A stretch of DNA of 64,000 nt from Muricea muricata (lineage: Eukaryota > Cnidaria > Anthozoa > Malacalcyonacea > Plexauridae): NCBI GenBank assembly GCA_963855995.1, contig OY979716.1:46395213-46459212 (forward strand), written 5' to 3'. Below the pieces are notes generated by a model, which was not told where the DNA came from, made no database searches, and saw only the letters and a program-made list of their open reading frames with translations. Both the position numbers and the translations under genes were made by a program. Below are positions 12,011-22,192 of the stretch, one piece after another (within the stretch, counting starts at the first letter, position 1; each line of letters starts with the position of its first letter).

Positions 12011-12189
12011 AGAGATCAGTGACTGACCGGAAGTCGCATAATAATTTTGCTTAGATAAACATATTTTTGTAATGTTCTTGGGGTTTTTGTCTATTAAACT
12101 TTTATATTTGTGTGTGTAAAAGCAATGGAAATTTATTAAGCGAAGTAATTTATTTTTCGAGCGAAGAGCAAATCTGAACCTTCTTTACA
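12011..12189 (+). repeat. 5' LTR of BEL/Pao 1 (perhaps truncated)
   Basis: About 95% identical by eye to 16390-16568. It ends CTTTACA directly before the primer-binding site. Confidence 0.75.
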
Positions 12190-12207
12190 TGGCGCCCAAC
12201 GTGGGGC
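12190..12207 (+). promoter_or_regulatory. primer-binding site, BEL/Pao 1
   Basis: TGGCGCCCAACGTGGGGC starts immediately after the 5' LTR. The same 18 bases occur in the second BEL/Pao element at 51036-51053 (minus). This is the usual tRNA 3'-end complement position for first-strand priming. Confidence 0.8.
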
Positions 12208-12559
12208 AAAAATCTGAGCGAAATGTCAATCGAACTAAATGAAAAATTGGAGCGATTATGAGCAAGACGATGAGGACATCGTGGCGTGTCAACAAAACTT
12301 GAAAAACAAGCGATTGAACTGATTGAAAACCCCGAAAGCGATAATTAAAAAAGTGCAAGGTCATTACCAAACAACTTGAAGCAAAATTGAAGTTACTAAG
12401 CGAAATAGACGACGAAATTTTAAACATTTGCGACGTTGGTGACATACAACACGAGACTGAGGAAGCAGCCGAAATTTCCGACAGAATTTTTGACGTAATT
12501 CGAATAATTGGCTAAAAAGCGAAGGCTGTTGAGGGAAAGTTTGACAACACGAGTACAAA

Positions 12560-14167
12560 GGTGAGTTAACCAAGTACAAACTTGCATCAACCTAACGAAT
12601 CAGAAAATATTGAATCAAATGTTGAGAACATTCAAAACTCAAGTTCTAATTGAAGTCCATATAATGAGGAAAATACTGTTCAAAATAGCAATGATACAAA
12701 CGAGGTTGTAAACAATTCGTTCTCTGCTAACTCAGAGCAAATAGCAAGTACATCGAATGTACACTCAACTGCTAGTTTACCAAAGCTTCCAAAGTTACAA
12801 TCGCCCAAGTTCAATGGGAGAGTAGCCGAATGGAATTCCTTCTGGGACTCGTTCAATTCGGCAATTCATAGTAACCCAAGTATCTCGAACTTGAACAAAT
12901 TCAATTATTTACAATCATTGCTAGAAGGGAATGCATCACAAGCCATTAAGGGTTTAACATTGGCGAGTGCGAATTATGACAATGCTATCAGTATTTTGCA
13001 AGAGCGCTATGGAAAAATGCAACAGACAATAGCGGCGCACATGGATAAGATCTTAAAAATACCGGCATGCAATACTAGTCGCACAAGTCAACTGCGCTAT
13101 GTCTATGACAAGATCAGCGTTCATGTGGGTGGTCTGGCATCTATTGGTATTTCATCTGAGCAATATGGAAGCATGCTAATTCCTATTATTATGTCAAATC
13201 CTAAACGAAATCCATTTAGTAATTGCTAGGAAAACCACTGCCCAAGTATGGAATATAGACGAATTGTTGGACATGATTAAAGTAGAAATAGAAGCTCGTG
13301 AAGTCAGCGTGGGGGTGCAGTCAAGTTCATAATCAACAAGAAAGTATGACGCTGCTCCACCAACTGTGCGTGCGTTCAATTCCGAGAAATTTCAAATACG
13401 ATGTGCCTTTTGCAAAAAAACCGCACTATTCCGCTTCATGCAAAAGTGTAGTGGGTACCGAAGATAGAAAGTCGATCTTGCGAAAATCAAAGCGTTGTTT
13501 TAACTGCCTTTGTGTAGGACACAATGCAAACACTTGTCAAAACGAGAAAAGGTGTCTTCATTGTGAAGGCAGACATCATCAGTCTATCTGTCCAAAAAAG
13601 AAACCAGTCACGAAGAACGAGAAGGACGAATCTGAAACGCGACCGGACGGCGAAGAGAAGGACGAATCTGAAACGCGACCGGACGGCGAAGAGAAGGACG
13701 AATTTTGTGGAGCCACAACACTTACTCGGGTTGGGAATGGTAGCGTATTGTTACAAACGGCGAGACCGTATGCAGTTAACGGGTCGACGTCAATCCCTGT
13801 AAGAATTCTTTTCGACACTGGTAGTCAGCGGTCTTACGTGACAAATGATGTTGCAAGGAGATTGAGATTAAATCCTGTGAAACGAGAGACATTAAATTTG
13901 AATACGTTTGGGACCAACAAATCAAAACGCCAAAGTTGCGAACTGTACAAGTTTAACATCCAGAAACAGAAACAGAGTATCGAGATGAAAGCCATAAATT
14001 TTTCGACTATTTGTTCTCCAGTCAACGCCGAAGTGCGTGCAGAGAACTACAAGCACCTCAAGGGCTTAGAACTCGCGAATTTTGACCCAAATTCGAATGG
14101 CGATAAAAACATTGATATTCTAATTGGCACCGATTTCTATTGGGAATTCGTTACAGGAGAAGTAGTT
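12560..14167 (+). pseudogene. BEL/Pao 1 gag and protease
   Basis: The gag part resembles the DUF1759 family: FNGRVAEWNSFWDSFNSAIH, LNKFNYLQSLLEG and YVYDKISVHV, breaking near 13,200. A frameshift leads into 13298-14170, which has two zinc-knuckle-like motifs (CFNCLCVGHNANTC, CLHCEGRHHQSIC), a tandemly doubled acidic KDESETRPDGEE segment, and a DUF1758-type aspartic protease with PVRILFDTGSQRSYVT, where DTG is the catalytic triplet. The N-terminal gag contains a stop near 12,650. Gag packages element RNA and the protease matures Gag-Pol in related elements; both are broken here. Confidence 0.75.
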
Positions 14168-15784
14168 TAAGCAAGTAATGGTCCTCTGGCAGTAAGCAGC
14201 AAATTAGGCTGGCTTCTATCAGGTCCGTGCCCAAAGTCTTCAACCGATGATTACGCCATTAACAACCTCATCCTGGTCGGCGAATGTATCGACAATTCTA
14301 GATTGCAAACCGACCGTGGCGCCGAGTTAGTGAATGTTTTAAAACAGTTTTGGGAAACCGAGAACATTGGTATTAAATCCAATGAATTCGAAAAACCAAA
14401 CGAGGACTTCCTTCCAGACATCAGATTTACGGGCGAACGATACGAGATCGGACTACGCTGGAGGACTGAATCATTAGCAATTGACAATGATTACGACCTT
14501 TGCCACAACTGTCTCAGATTACTTCACCGCAAACTGCAAAAACAACCCGAGATCATGGCGGAATGCGTCAAAAGAATCGAAAAGCAACTGGTGACAGGTA
14601 TCGTGGAGAAGATTCCAGAAGGAGAAGAGATCAAGGAAGGAAATGACGTTCATTATCTACCTCATCACGAAGTCATACGTAAGGACAAGGTTGCAACGAA
14701 ATTATGGGTTGTATATGACGGCTTCGCAACAACGGATACTAGAGAACATTCCTTGAACGATTGTCTTTTAACAGGACCTAACTATATTCCGCAGATATTC
14801 GATATACTTGTGAAATTCCGGAAGAACCGAATCGGACTAGTTGCAGACATCGAAAAGGCCTTCCTGATGGTCAGTATATGCGAAAAGGATCGAGACATGT
14901 TAAGGTTTCTTTGGTTAAAAAATATTGAAAGTCAACGCCCAGAAGTAGTCAAGCTTCGCTTCTGTCGCTTAGTGTTTGGCCTCAGACCATCCCTGCTATC
15001 TTGGGAGCAGTCATCAACCACCATTTATCCACGTACGAGGAAAGCAAAGCCAAGACAGTGAAGTGTTTGCGGGACTCGTTATACGTTGATGACCTCGTGT
15101 CAGGTGCCAAAGACAGCGAGAAAGCATCAAAGTTGTACCATGAATCAAAAGAAATAATGAACAAAGGTGGCTTCAACCTGAGAAAACGGCATTCAAATTC
15201 ACAAGAATTAATGAAGTCAGTCAATCCGACCGATGGGAATGCAAGCACAAAAACACACAAGTCGAGTGTCAGCGAAGACGATCAATCATTTGCAAAGGCC
15301 TGTGTCGCTCGTGAATGCAAAGTGCAAAGTGGAACGCAAGTTAAAGTACTCGGATCAATTTGCGACACCCTTACAGACACGTTGTTATTTAACTTTGAGG
15401 ACTTAATCAAATACGCCAAATCACTGCCCACAACTTGGGTGTTTTGGCTCCATTCACCATCAAATTGAAGTTGTGTTTCCAACAATTGTGCCTTGAAAAA
15501 ACAAGTTGGGATGACGAATTAGCTCAGCCAATTCGAAGAGAATGGGGCATTCTTCTGGATGAGCTTTCTCACTTAAACATCGTCTGCATGCCAAGATGTT
15601 ATTTTGCAATAATGATGCAACCGATTTCAACTCAAATCCATGGATTTAGCGATGCCTCGAAAAGGGCGTATGCAGCTGTAGCTTATTTGAGAATTGTTTA
15701 CGAGAATGGTCAACGAGTCCTTCCCACCTGGTCTATGGACGCTGTATTGTCAACTCGACCAATGGTCAATATTTTGAAGTTATA
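14168..15784 (+). pseudogene. BEL/Pao 1 reverse transcriptase and RNase H fragment
   Basis: The RT lies in 14303-15061 and 15001-15468. YLPHHEV, LVADIEKAFLMV (first catalytic Asp) and VFGLRPS precede a frameshift near 15,000, and DSLYVDDLVSG supplies the YVDD box. RNase H begins at about 15,600 with IHGFSDASKRAYAAVAYL. The frame closes at 15785, exactly where an intact family member (47,118-48,254 in this window) continues for over 200 more residues and then into integrase. The domain order is that of the Pao family. No catalytic integrase residues follow, so this copy would need helper proteins. Confidence 0.75.
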
Positions 15785-16262
15785 AGCACAAACAAATCGT
15801 TGACTCGAAAGCTTCGACACCATCGAAAGTTACTCGAGAACTATGCAAGGCAGTGGAGAACAGAGTACCTACAATCGTTTAGAGAAAATTCGCACGCTAG
15901 TGTAAATCAAGAAGCAGGAAATCGTAGTTGGGGATATTGTAATCGTTCAAAATAACAAGACAAAGCGAAACTTTTGGAAACTTGCCAAGGTCGAAGAGTT
16001 GTTGCCAGGAGAAGACGGAGTAGTTTGTGCAGCTGTGATTAAAACCTGTTCGGACAACGCCAATCGTTTTCAGTTGTTGCGTCATTCTGTGAAGCACCTT
16101 ATTCCATTAGAAGTAAGATAATCCCTACCGGTTGTTGATGAATCAAATCCCACGCTGAAGACAAAGGAAGACGTGGAAATTTTACCACGACCAGCACGAA
16201 CTCGGCGAGACGCAGCGATTGCCGGACAGTTACGAATTCGTGAGCTCTCCGGACTGTTATAA
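15785..16262 (+). pseudogene. BEL/Pao 1 C-terminal DUF5641-like tail
   Basis: After the deletion junction the sequence resumes with RKLRHHRKLLENYARQWRTE, an extra frame break, then VVGDIVIVQNNKTKRNFWKL and VEELLPGEDG. This corresponds to the C-terminal domain found after integrase in BEL/Pao polyproteins; compare GDIVIVKGDSTPRAFWRLAR in the second element. Finding this tail next to RNase H shows that the whole integrase core was lost by internal deletion. Confidence 0.65.
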
Positions 16263-16389
16263 ACATAGTTACATTAATGTTGATATTCAAAGGGGAAAAA
16301 CTGTTTATTATAAATAAGTTGTTGCTATATATTAGCTATTTGTTGACTGCAAGTGTGCATGTCAACCCTGGCGACTGTGAAGAACATTT

Positions 16390-16568
16390 TGAGATCAGTG
16401 ACTGACCGGAAGTTGCATAATAATTTTGCTTAGATAAACATATTTTTGTAATGTTCTTGGGGTTTTTGTTTATTAAACTTTTATATTTGTGTGTGTAAAA
16501 GCGATGGAAATTTATTAAGTGAAGTAATTTATTTTTTGAGCTAAGAGCGAATCCGAACTTTCTTTACA
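16390..16568 (+). repeat. 3' LTR of BEL/Pao 1
   Basis: Starts TGAGATCAG and ends TTTACA. The host transposase exon resumes at 16569 with GATGCCATTGAA. Confidence 0.75.
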
Positions 16569-16725
16569 GATGCCATTGAAAAACAAAATAAGAGAAAAAG
16601 CTTGGGGAAAGCTACTTTATTTCCAACAGGTGTGATATGTTTAAGGATAATAGTCATTAAATCAGAAAAAGTACATAAAAGTTAGTTTTCATTTGCAAAA
16701 CATATAATTACAAATTACATCATAA

Positions 16726-16789
16726 ACTTACCTATCTCTGAGGATGGTTCTGAAATAACTTACCCATCTCTGAGGATGGTTCTGAAATA
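16726..16789 (+). repeat. two-copy 32-bp tandem repeat
   Basis: ATCTCTGAGGATGGTTCTGA occurs twice in a row within the last intron of the THAP transposase gene. Confidence 0.7.
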
Positions 16790-16891
16790 GAATTGAAACA
16801 CTGCGCGTCCTCAAAGGCAAGCGTTAAGTTGTCACGAAAATATTTCGTGCACTTAAATTGGATAAGACTCGCTACCGATCCCAGTTGACTC

Positions 16892-17110
16892 GATAGCTCA
16901 ATTGGTAGAGCTGCGGTCTAGAAACCCGAAGATGCGAGTTTGAATCCCGCTTGAGACAACGAATTTTTCGTTGTTCTCTGCAGTGTCAGATTAATATGAA
17001 TCTAGTTTACCACAAGGACTACAGCCTGTTTTATCCAAGAAGAATCTTCAGATAATCTTCTGATATCCTACCTGAACATTCTTCTTGGATAAACAGTCTG
17101 TAATTACAGT
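16892..17110 (+). repeat. tRNA-derived SINE in an intron
   Basis: Box A-like TAGCTCAATTGGTAGAGC and box B-like GAGTTTGAATCCC are spaced as in a tRNA gene (16,892-16,950). Pairing in the anticodon and T arms is imperfect. A body follows with an internal inverted repeat (TTTATCCAAGAAGAAT against ATTCTTCTTGGATAAA). A tRNA-like head joined to an unrelated tail inside an intron fits a SINE better than a functional tRNA gene. Confidence 0.6.
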
Positions 17111-17327
17111 AAGTTTTTGAGGTCTTTTATGAGGTCTTTTATGAGGTATATACATATATTAAACAAACATTTTGCAATTTTTTTACAGAGGCTGACCAGG
17201 ATAGGCTAAAACAAGCAGCAGAACAAAAGAAGGCCAGTAAGACTGAAAAGACTAAAGCACGAGCTGCACCAAAATGTAAAAAATGTGGTAAACCACGGAA
17301 AGGGCATCCAAAAGGTGCATGTCCTTA

Positions 17328-18026
17328 ACTCTACAGTAATAAATTATAGAACACCTAAAGTAATGGCTACTGCTATATTGCACGAATAGGTCACATGCAC
17401 TATTTGTTAAAGGTAACATTTATATTCTTGTTCGAGGATTTATATAACCTCAAAGATTGTAAAAACAACTTCACTTTCTAAAAGGAGCTCAGGTGCTTAG
17501 AACATCAAAATTAAGTTGTGGGAACAACTACAGAAAGCCTCTTGCTTACATATACTGTATACCAATTATCAAATATAATGTGATAATATATGGGCTAACA
17601 TGGCTAAAATGCGTTAAAAAGTTAGCTTCGTTCTGCTGCATCTGAATAACCAGTTGCACCTCAAGTATTGTATCGTGTTTGAATGTTTTCATAAATACAT
17701 GCTGAAAGGGGCCTGGTATTCTCTAGACCCACATAACCAAAAAGCCACCTTGCTAACCACCTATAAGCAACTGCACGAATGTATCTGTAAGAAATGAACC
17801 ACAAAAGATATTACATTTTTGTCTGATTCCTTAGAAACATTATAAGTAGTAACTGACAAAATCCAACTGTTATAAAATGCATTCCAAGACAGAGCTGTGT
17901 AATTTGTAGCCATTTACCCCTGTTTTCGAATGCATTTTTACAACAGTTTCCAGTCAACATAAGGTGTAGTCTTGAACAACTATATAAATAAATATTATCG
18001 TACACTTACTCCTTAAACGACGTCCT
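17328..18026. other. convergent 3' spacer inside T1
   Basis: Lies between the 3' end of the THAP transposase and the visible end of the minus-strand P2X7-like gene. Further exons of that minus gene probably lie here, since its domain is incomplete at 18,027, but I could not place them with confidence. Confidence 0.4.
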
Positions 18027-18578
18027 TCATCGACATCGGTAAGACCTTCCCTTCCTATCTTCCAACAAAGTGCCAACTTGAGATAATGCAGTCTCGTTTG
18101 TTAGTGCACCAAAGTCCTCATGCAATGTCACACACGATATCCTGTCGTCAAAAGTTAGCTTTCCCAAGGCTTCTGTTATCTCATGACAACATCTAAATTC
18201 AAGCAAACCCAACAAGTTTTGGTCCGAGCACTTCCCACATTTACACCTATAAAAGCGAATTGAGTTCAAGATAAAGTCAATTTTATGGTGTAACTCTTTT
18301 ACTAAATAATCTAGGACAGTCTGCAACAATTGAAGACAAGTAACGTACCATGAATCAACTTTATTTTTGCGATCATATCGTAATTCAAGCATGGTCGGTG
18401 TCAAGTCAACGAGGTCTGCTTTCTCAGTCGTTTGTTGGCTATTTACGTCCGTAATATCTTCTCCAAGTGGAGCTAGAGGTTCCCCTTAGTACGGTAAATA
18501 CTGTGATTCAAACACATATTCACTAGAGTCGCTAGAATTGGCAGCAGAACTACAAACATCGCTATCACTCGAAGACAT
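18027..18578 (-). pseudogene. P2X7-ballast-like domain gene of T1
   Basis: Exon 1 (18578-18349) begins MSSSDSD and is rich in Ser, Asp and Glu, ending in the YLPY motif. Exon 2 starts at 18246. The splice TG to GTGT rebuilds a tryptophan and the family hallmark WCKCGKC, followed by EFRCCHEI and CVTLHEDFGAL. These match the N-terminal half of the P2X7 cytoplasmic ballast domain. An in-frame TAA at 18486-18488 replaces the residue after YLPY; the T3 copy has Gln there, so a CAA to TAA change is likely. The C-terminal half (AYRQF-type segment) is not evident downstream, and the frame appears to shift near 18,050. The gene converges on the THAP transposase. Confidence 0.65.
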
Positions 18579-19924
18579 ATTTGTATTAAAGTTAATAGGA
18601 CTGTTTATATCCAAATATTCGCGTGCCCTGTCAATTACGTCACACGCACTTAATTTAGTTTCGAGTTGTTCCCAGTCCCTGAACCAATTTTTCCATTGTA
18701 AATTGGGTAAAAATTGTGTTAAAAGTGGCATTTATGCTTCAAACTCAGATTTGAAAAGGTCAAATTTGAATTCTCCGTACTCGAATGCATCAAATTGTGA
18801 AATAACAAATTTCATTTCATTGGCACTTTAATTGTTAGCTTGATTGTTATTTCAGGCTTTCAACTCAAGTGACATTATATATTACTCAGTTAACTGCTAT
18901 TAGTAATTTTAACACTACAATTAGGTGCTTATTATGGCAGTGTATCTAAAAGTCAAGGGTCGAGAGTAAAAGTCGAGAGTCGAGGGTAAAAAGTCGAGAG
19001 TCGACAAATGTCTCAGGAACAACAAAGTAGATATATTTTTAACAAAATATGCACGACTACGGAAATAATTTCACTTCATGGATATACATGCATGAGAAAA
19101 TAAAGCGTAAACAATCAAGGAAACAATATCCGTACAGTATTTGAAACAGTACAATTTAATTGAAACACAAACTTTCACATAAAAATAGTTATCACGCAGT
19201 CAACAATAATAACGCAGATAAAATCTAAATATAAACTTCCTATTTATAGATTTACCAAATAAAGTGAACCCCAAAACTAACATATAAACGCCTCCGCGAT
19301 CCCCTGGATTTTCTTGTTTATCTATTTCGCAGTTTTGTATTTCCAGCACCGCGCAACAAATTTAGATTCCATAGCTGCTCTGAGTAAAAAAATAATTATG
19401 CATAGAACATGAAGCATTGAAAAACCTCACTTTTTTCATTTAACGTACGTCTATTTTAAAGGACATTGGCAATAAATTTTTTTATTCTTGATATCTATTA
19501 CACATACGTACGGAATACTTAATTACGTATTTTCACTTGTCCATCACGTTTAGTTGCTTAGAAATATCACAAAACCTTCTACCTTCGTCCGCCATCTTGA
19601 AAAAAAACGGGTATGCTAATTTATGCGGAAATAAATTTGTGACGTCAGGTGCAGGGGAACGAAATAATATCAATATATGATAGTATTGGAACAAACACTT
19701 TCTAAGACGATTTTGATCCAAAAAATACAGATGAACCCCATTTTTTTTGGTATAACTGCGTAAATATCTAGTGCCACTACTGTACTATGTGTTTCATCTG
19801 TGTTTCTAAAATAAATGCGTTGATTTCGACGGTAAAAGCACTTTCATCACCGGTACTATGCCAATTAATTGATATGCTCGCGTACTTTGTAGACTTTTAT
19901 CATACCGTTATCGGCGGTCAGGGC

Positions 19925-20030
19925 TTGAAAGTCGGGATTTATGGCGTATACAGCCCTCGGACGCTGCGCGTCCTCGCGGGCTGTATACACCATAAATCCC
20001 TCCTTCTCAGTATTTAACTCTAACATAATA
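19925..20030. repeat. dispersed hairpin repeat, copy 1
   Basis: GAAAGTCGGGATTTATGGCG ... CGGACGCTGCGCGTCCT ... CATAAATCCCTCCTTCTC forms a strong stem-loop. A second copy lies at 36,170-36,268. Confidence 0.7.
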
Positions 20031-20340
20031 CTTCCAGTAAGAATCTGTTTTACTTATGATAACCTCTCTACATTTATACTCTAGCCGTCTAGGGCGTTTA
20101 CTATGACTTTGCATGATTTACATACGACCACGTGCAAATAATGGCAATGCGAATTCGAAATAGAATAGCGTCAGTTCTACGGACCTCCTAGGTTTTTGTT
20201 GAAAATCCTTTGCACTAGTTCGGTTAAACTGTCAGAATCTCCCGTTCACTGGTTCAACAACAACAATGGGAACTGTATTTCGTTTTTTCTTATTTTCGTT
20301 TATTCAACATAGCATTACAAACACAATCTGATACAAGAAG

Positions 20341-20657
20341 CTGTTCACCTTAGGAGTAGGTACAACACTGCAGAAAGCTAAAGTCTATGCCAATGAAGTG
20401 CTACCTGTTGAACCAAAATCACTTGTTGAGCAGTATTTAAAAGGGAAGGAACGTCCATCAAAGGAGCAAGTGGTGGCCAGTCGAAAATCTCGGTTCAGCA
20501 AGCCAGCTTTAACTGCAAGTACAGAGAGACAATCAGCTAAGAAACCGTGTGCTTGTAAAGGAAAATGTGCCACCAAAAATGCAGTTGTAGGGGTGAAGAT
20601 TTAATGTGTGGCACAAAATGCAATTGTAAAGTTGAGAAGTGTAGAAATCATGAGTGA
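20341..20657 (+). pseudogene. C-terminal CXC-domain fragment in T3
   Basis: Reads LVEQYLKGKERPSKEQVVAS, a basic linker, then KKPCACKGKCATK. A one-base frame change within an A run leads to KCSCRGEDLMCGTKCNCK and ends CRNHE. The regular C-x-C spacing is the CXC (tesmin/TSO1-like) cysteine finger, often found at the C-terminus of invertebrate transposon proteins. It is probably the last piece of the T3 transposase, whose catalytic part is gone. It points toward the minus-strand P2X7-like pseudogene. Confidence 0.5.
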
Positions 20658-20848
20658 GGCAGATTTATATGATGAACAACTTTATAAACTAACATTTTAG
20701 AAATTAATTTGGGGATTGTATGCACATTAAAGCTGATTTAGTACATGGAACATCTTCAACATAAAAACATTTCAACGCTGTCAACAGCAAACGAGTTAAT
20801 ATCTCATGGTTGAAATGCTTGATATGTTAGCACAAAGTTGGCCAAATT

Positions 20849-21496
20849 TCAAAAATTTGGAAAGCCTACACTCAACTGTCTTATACAGTAAAAATACAAA
20901 AAAAAGCTTACCGTTTTCATTTTTTTGGCATATTTAAAATGAGTATAAAGGCCCTCATGCGACGTGAATCGTTCTCTGATTCTTGTGTAAACACGTGCAG
21001 GAATTGGCCTTTTAGCTTCGGTTCCTTTAACAAATACCCAACGCGAACAGTCTATAAAGTTTGTGCATTTTGTCCAAATCTTCGTCATCCAAGGGCCAGT
21101 TATCATCAAGATAGCGACAAACGTCTATTTTTAATACCACTTCTGACAGCATGTTCGGCTCAAAATCTGCATGTGTTGTCAACACTTGCCCCCTTGTGCT
21201 TCGGCTTCCTTTAACAATGCGTCATACTCATCATATTCTAACGCTTTCTCGTGGCAACAAAACGATTCTATAGCCTTTGGTTTCAATGTGCAATGCCCAC
21301 ATTTACACCAGCTCAGGCTTTCAAGGCGCCAAGCATTTTTTGCCTCAAACACATGGTCGATTTCCTCGTCAGACGATTCGGCACTCTCTTCTTCCGAGTC
21401 GCTCTCGTCACCGTTATTGCTTGTTTGTAAGCCCTGTTCAGGTTCAAATTGATAGGGTAATACCTGAACTACTTGATTCTTGTGGATATTTTCCAT
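20849..21496 (-). pseudogene. P2X7-ballast-like domain pseudogene in T3
   Basis: Starts MENIHKNQVVQVLPYQFEPE, continues with an acidic Asp/Glu/Ser stretch, then WCKCGHCTLKP and ESFCCHEK, the hallmark of the P2X7 C-terminal ballast domain. Two frame changes follow, near 21,175 and 21,050. The later segment, SEVVLKIDVCRYLDD and then VFVKGTEAKRPIPARVYTRI, aligns in position with the second half of the domain. The layout (short N-term, acidic stretch, WCKCG, CCHE) is the same as in the T1 gene at 18.0-18.6 kb and more complete at its 3' end. No membrane segments are present, so this is not a P2X channel. Confidence 0.65.
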
Positions 21497-22192
21497 TCGA
21501 ATAATCGAAAAGCACAAAATTCTTCACTAGAAGTACGAAATCCCGAAATGCACCTAATAAAGTATATTTGTTTAATTTGACTCTCCCCTGCACCTGACGT
21601 CACACCGGTCATGTGACCCAAAAGATAATTTTTTTAAAAATCGATCCAAGATGGCGGACGAACTAAATATTTAGGGTGGGATATCTCAAGAACGAAACAA
21701 TTTGGGTGAAAGATAATAGCATATTTGTAATCAGGGGGTCCAATTCTACTAATACCGGAAATAAAAAAATTTATTGCCAATGTCCTTTAAATGAGAGTTC
21801 ATGCAGTTGTGTACGTTGAGCACAATTCTACTACGTCATCAGCCGTAGTCGTTACAGAGCTGTACGAGAGAGGAGCCGCGCATGCGCTTAACCATTCGAG
21901 TCTGTCATGTCGCTTGGCCTACAGCTTTGTTGCTTCTTCGTGGTTTGGAAATAATTATTTGCAGCTGAAATCTGCATCAATCCGTCACCAAAGAAAAGAA
22001 ACCACTTGCGAAGAAGCCTTCTTCAACATTATCAGCTAAGTATACTGTTCATTGCATATTAATTTGCTCTTTTATTCACAGCATGTCTTGCGAGCCTCCG
22101 AATGAATCAACATCACATGGTGGCCCAAACGAATCAGATAATCCGCCACATTCAGGGACGAACACGGGCTACTTGTTTCATTACTCTCGTCA

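Larger units (their letters stand above)
12011..16568 (+). mobile_element. BEL/Pao retroelement 1, internally deleted
   Basis: Direct repeats of about 180 bp bound it: 12011-12189 and 16390-16568, both containing GAGATCAGTGACTGACCGGA and ending TTTACA. A primer-binding site follows the left repeat. Gag, protease, RT and part of RNase H are present with breaks, but the integrase is missing. No target duplication is visible. A purine run (AAGGGGAAAAA, 16290-16300) lies ahead of TGTTTATTA at 16302, so the true 3' LTR may be 16302-16568 and the 5' LTR shortened by a deletion that also took a few bases of the host exon. That reading is inference. Confidence 0.8.
8416..17327 (+). pseudogene. THAP-domain DDE-type transposase of T1
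   Basis: Ten exons fit by phase: 8416-8801, 8988-9440, 9535-9782, 9867-10410, 10575-10689, 10807-11130, 11250-11462, 11516-11659, 11876 to about 12006 continuing 16569-16620, and 17189-17327. Exon 1 has a THAP-type zinc domain (FCVAGGPNKKSC, SMHRFP, W, ISLCSAHF). Exons 2-3 are acidic with a basic coiled-coil-like stretch. Exon 4 carries NCPVCGKGAFQWC and RFDSIGHFAKYG. Exons 5-6 carry ISDRHAGIAKWV and SHYFDIWHV, exon 7 SCLEGFHATL; D, D and E here are the likely catalytic acids. The last exon ends with a CKKCGKPRKGHPKGAC knuckle, and AATAAA follows at 17338. Defects: an extra base in the A run just after ATG, TGA at 11411-11413, and a BEL element in exon 9. Intron 3 appears GC-AG. Confidence 0.75.
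19460..21786. mobile_element. T3: TTAA-flanked DNA transposon remnant (Kolobok-like)
   Basis: A near-perfect 28-bp TIR begins AGGACATTGGCAATAAATTT at each end and is flanked by TTAA (19456-19459 and 21787-21790). Subterminal inverted similarity extends further, including ATGGCGGAC and the CACCTGACGTCA region. TTAA targets are used by Kolobok and piggyBac; the TIR does not start with CCC, so Kolobok is more plausible (inference). It carries a plus-strand CXC-domain fragment and a minus-strand P2X7-like pseudogene, facing each other. Confidence 0.7.

Noticed and set aside
16892..16950. Functional tRNA gene
   Set aside because: Box A and B are present but stem pairing is imperfect and the sequence continues into an unrelated repeat body, so a SINE is the better explanation.
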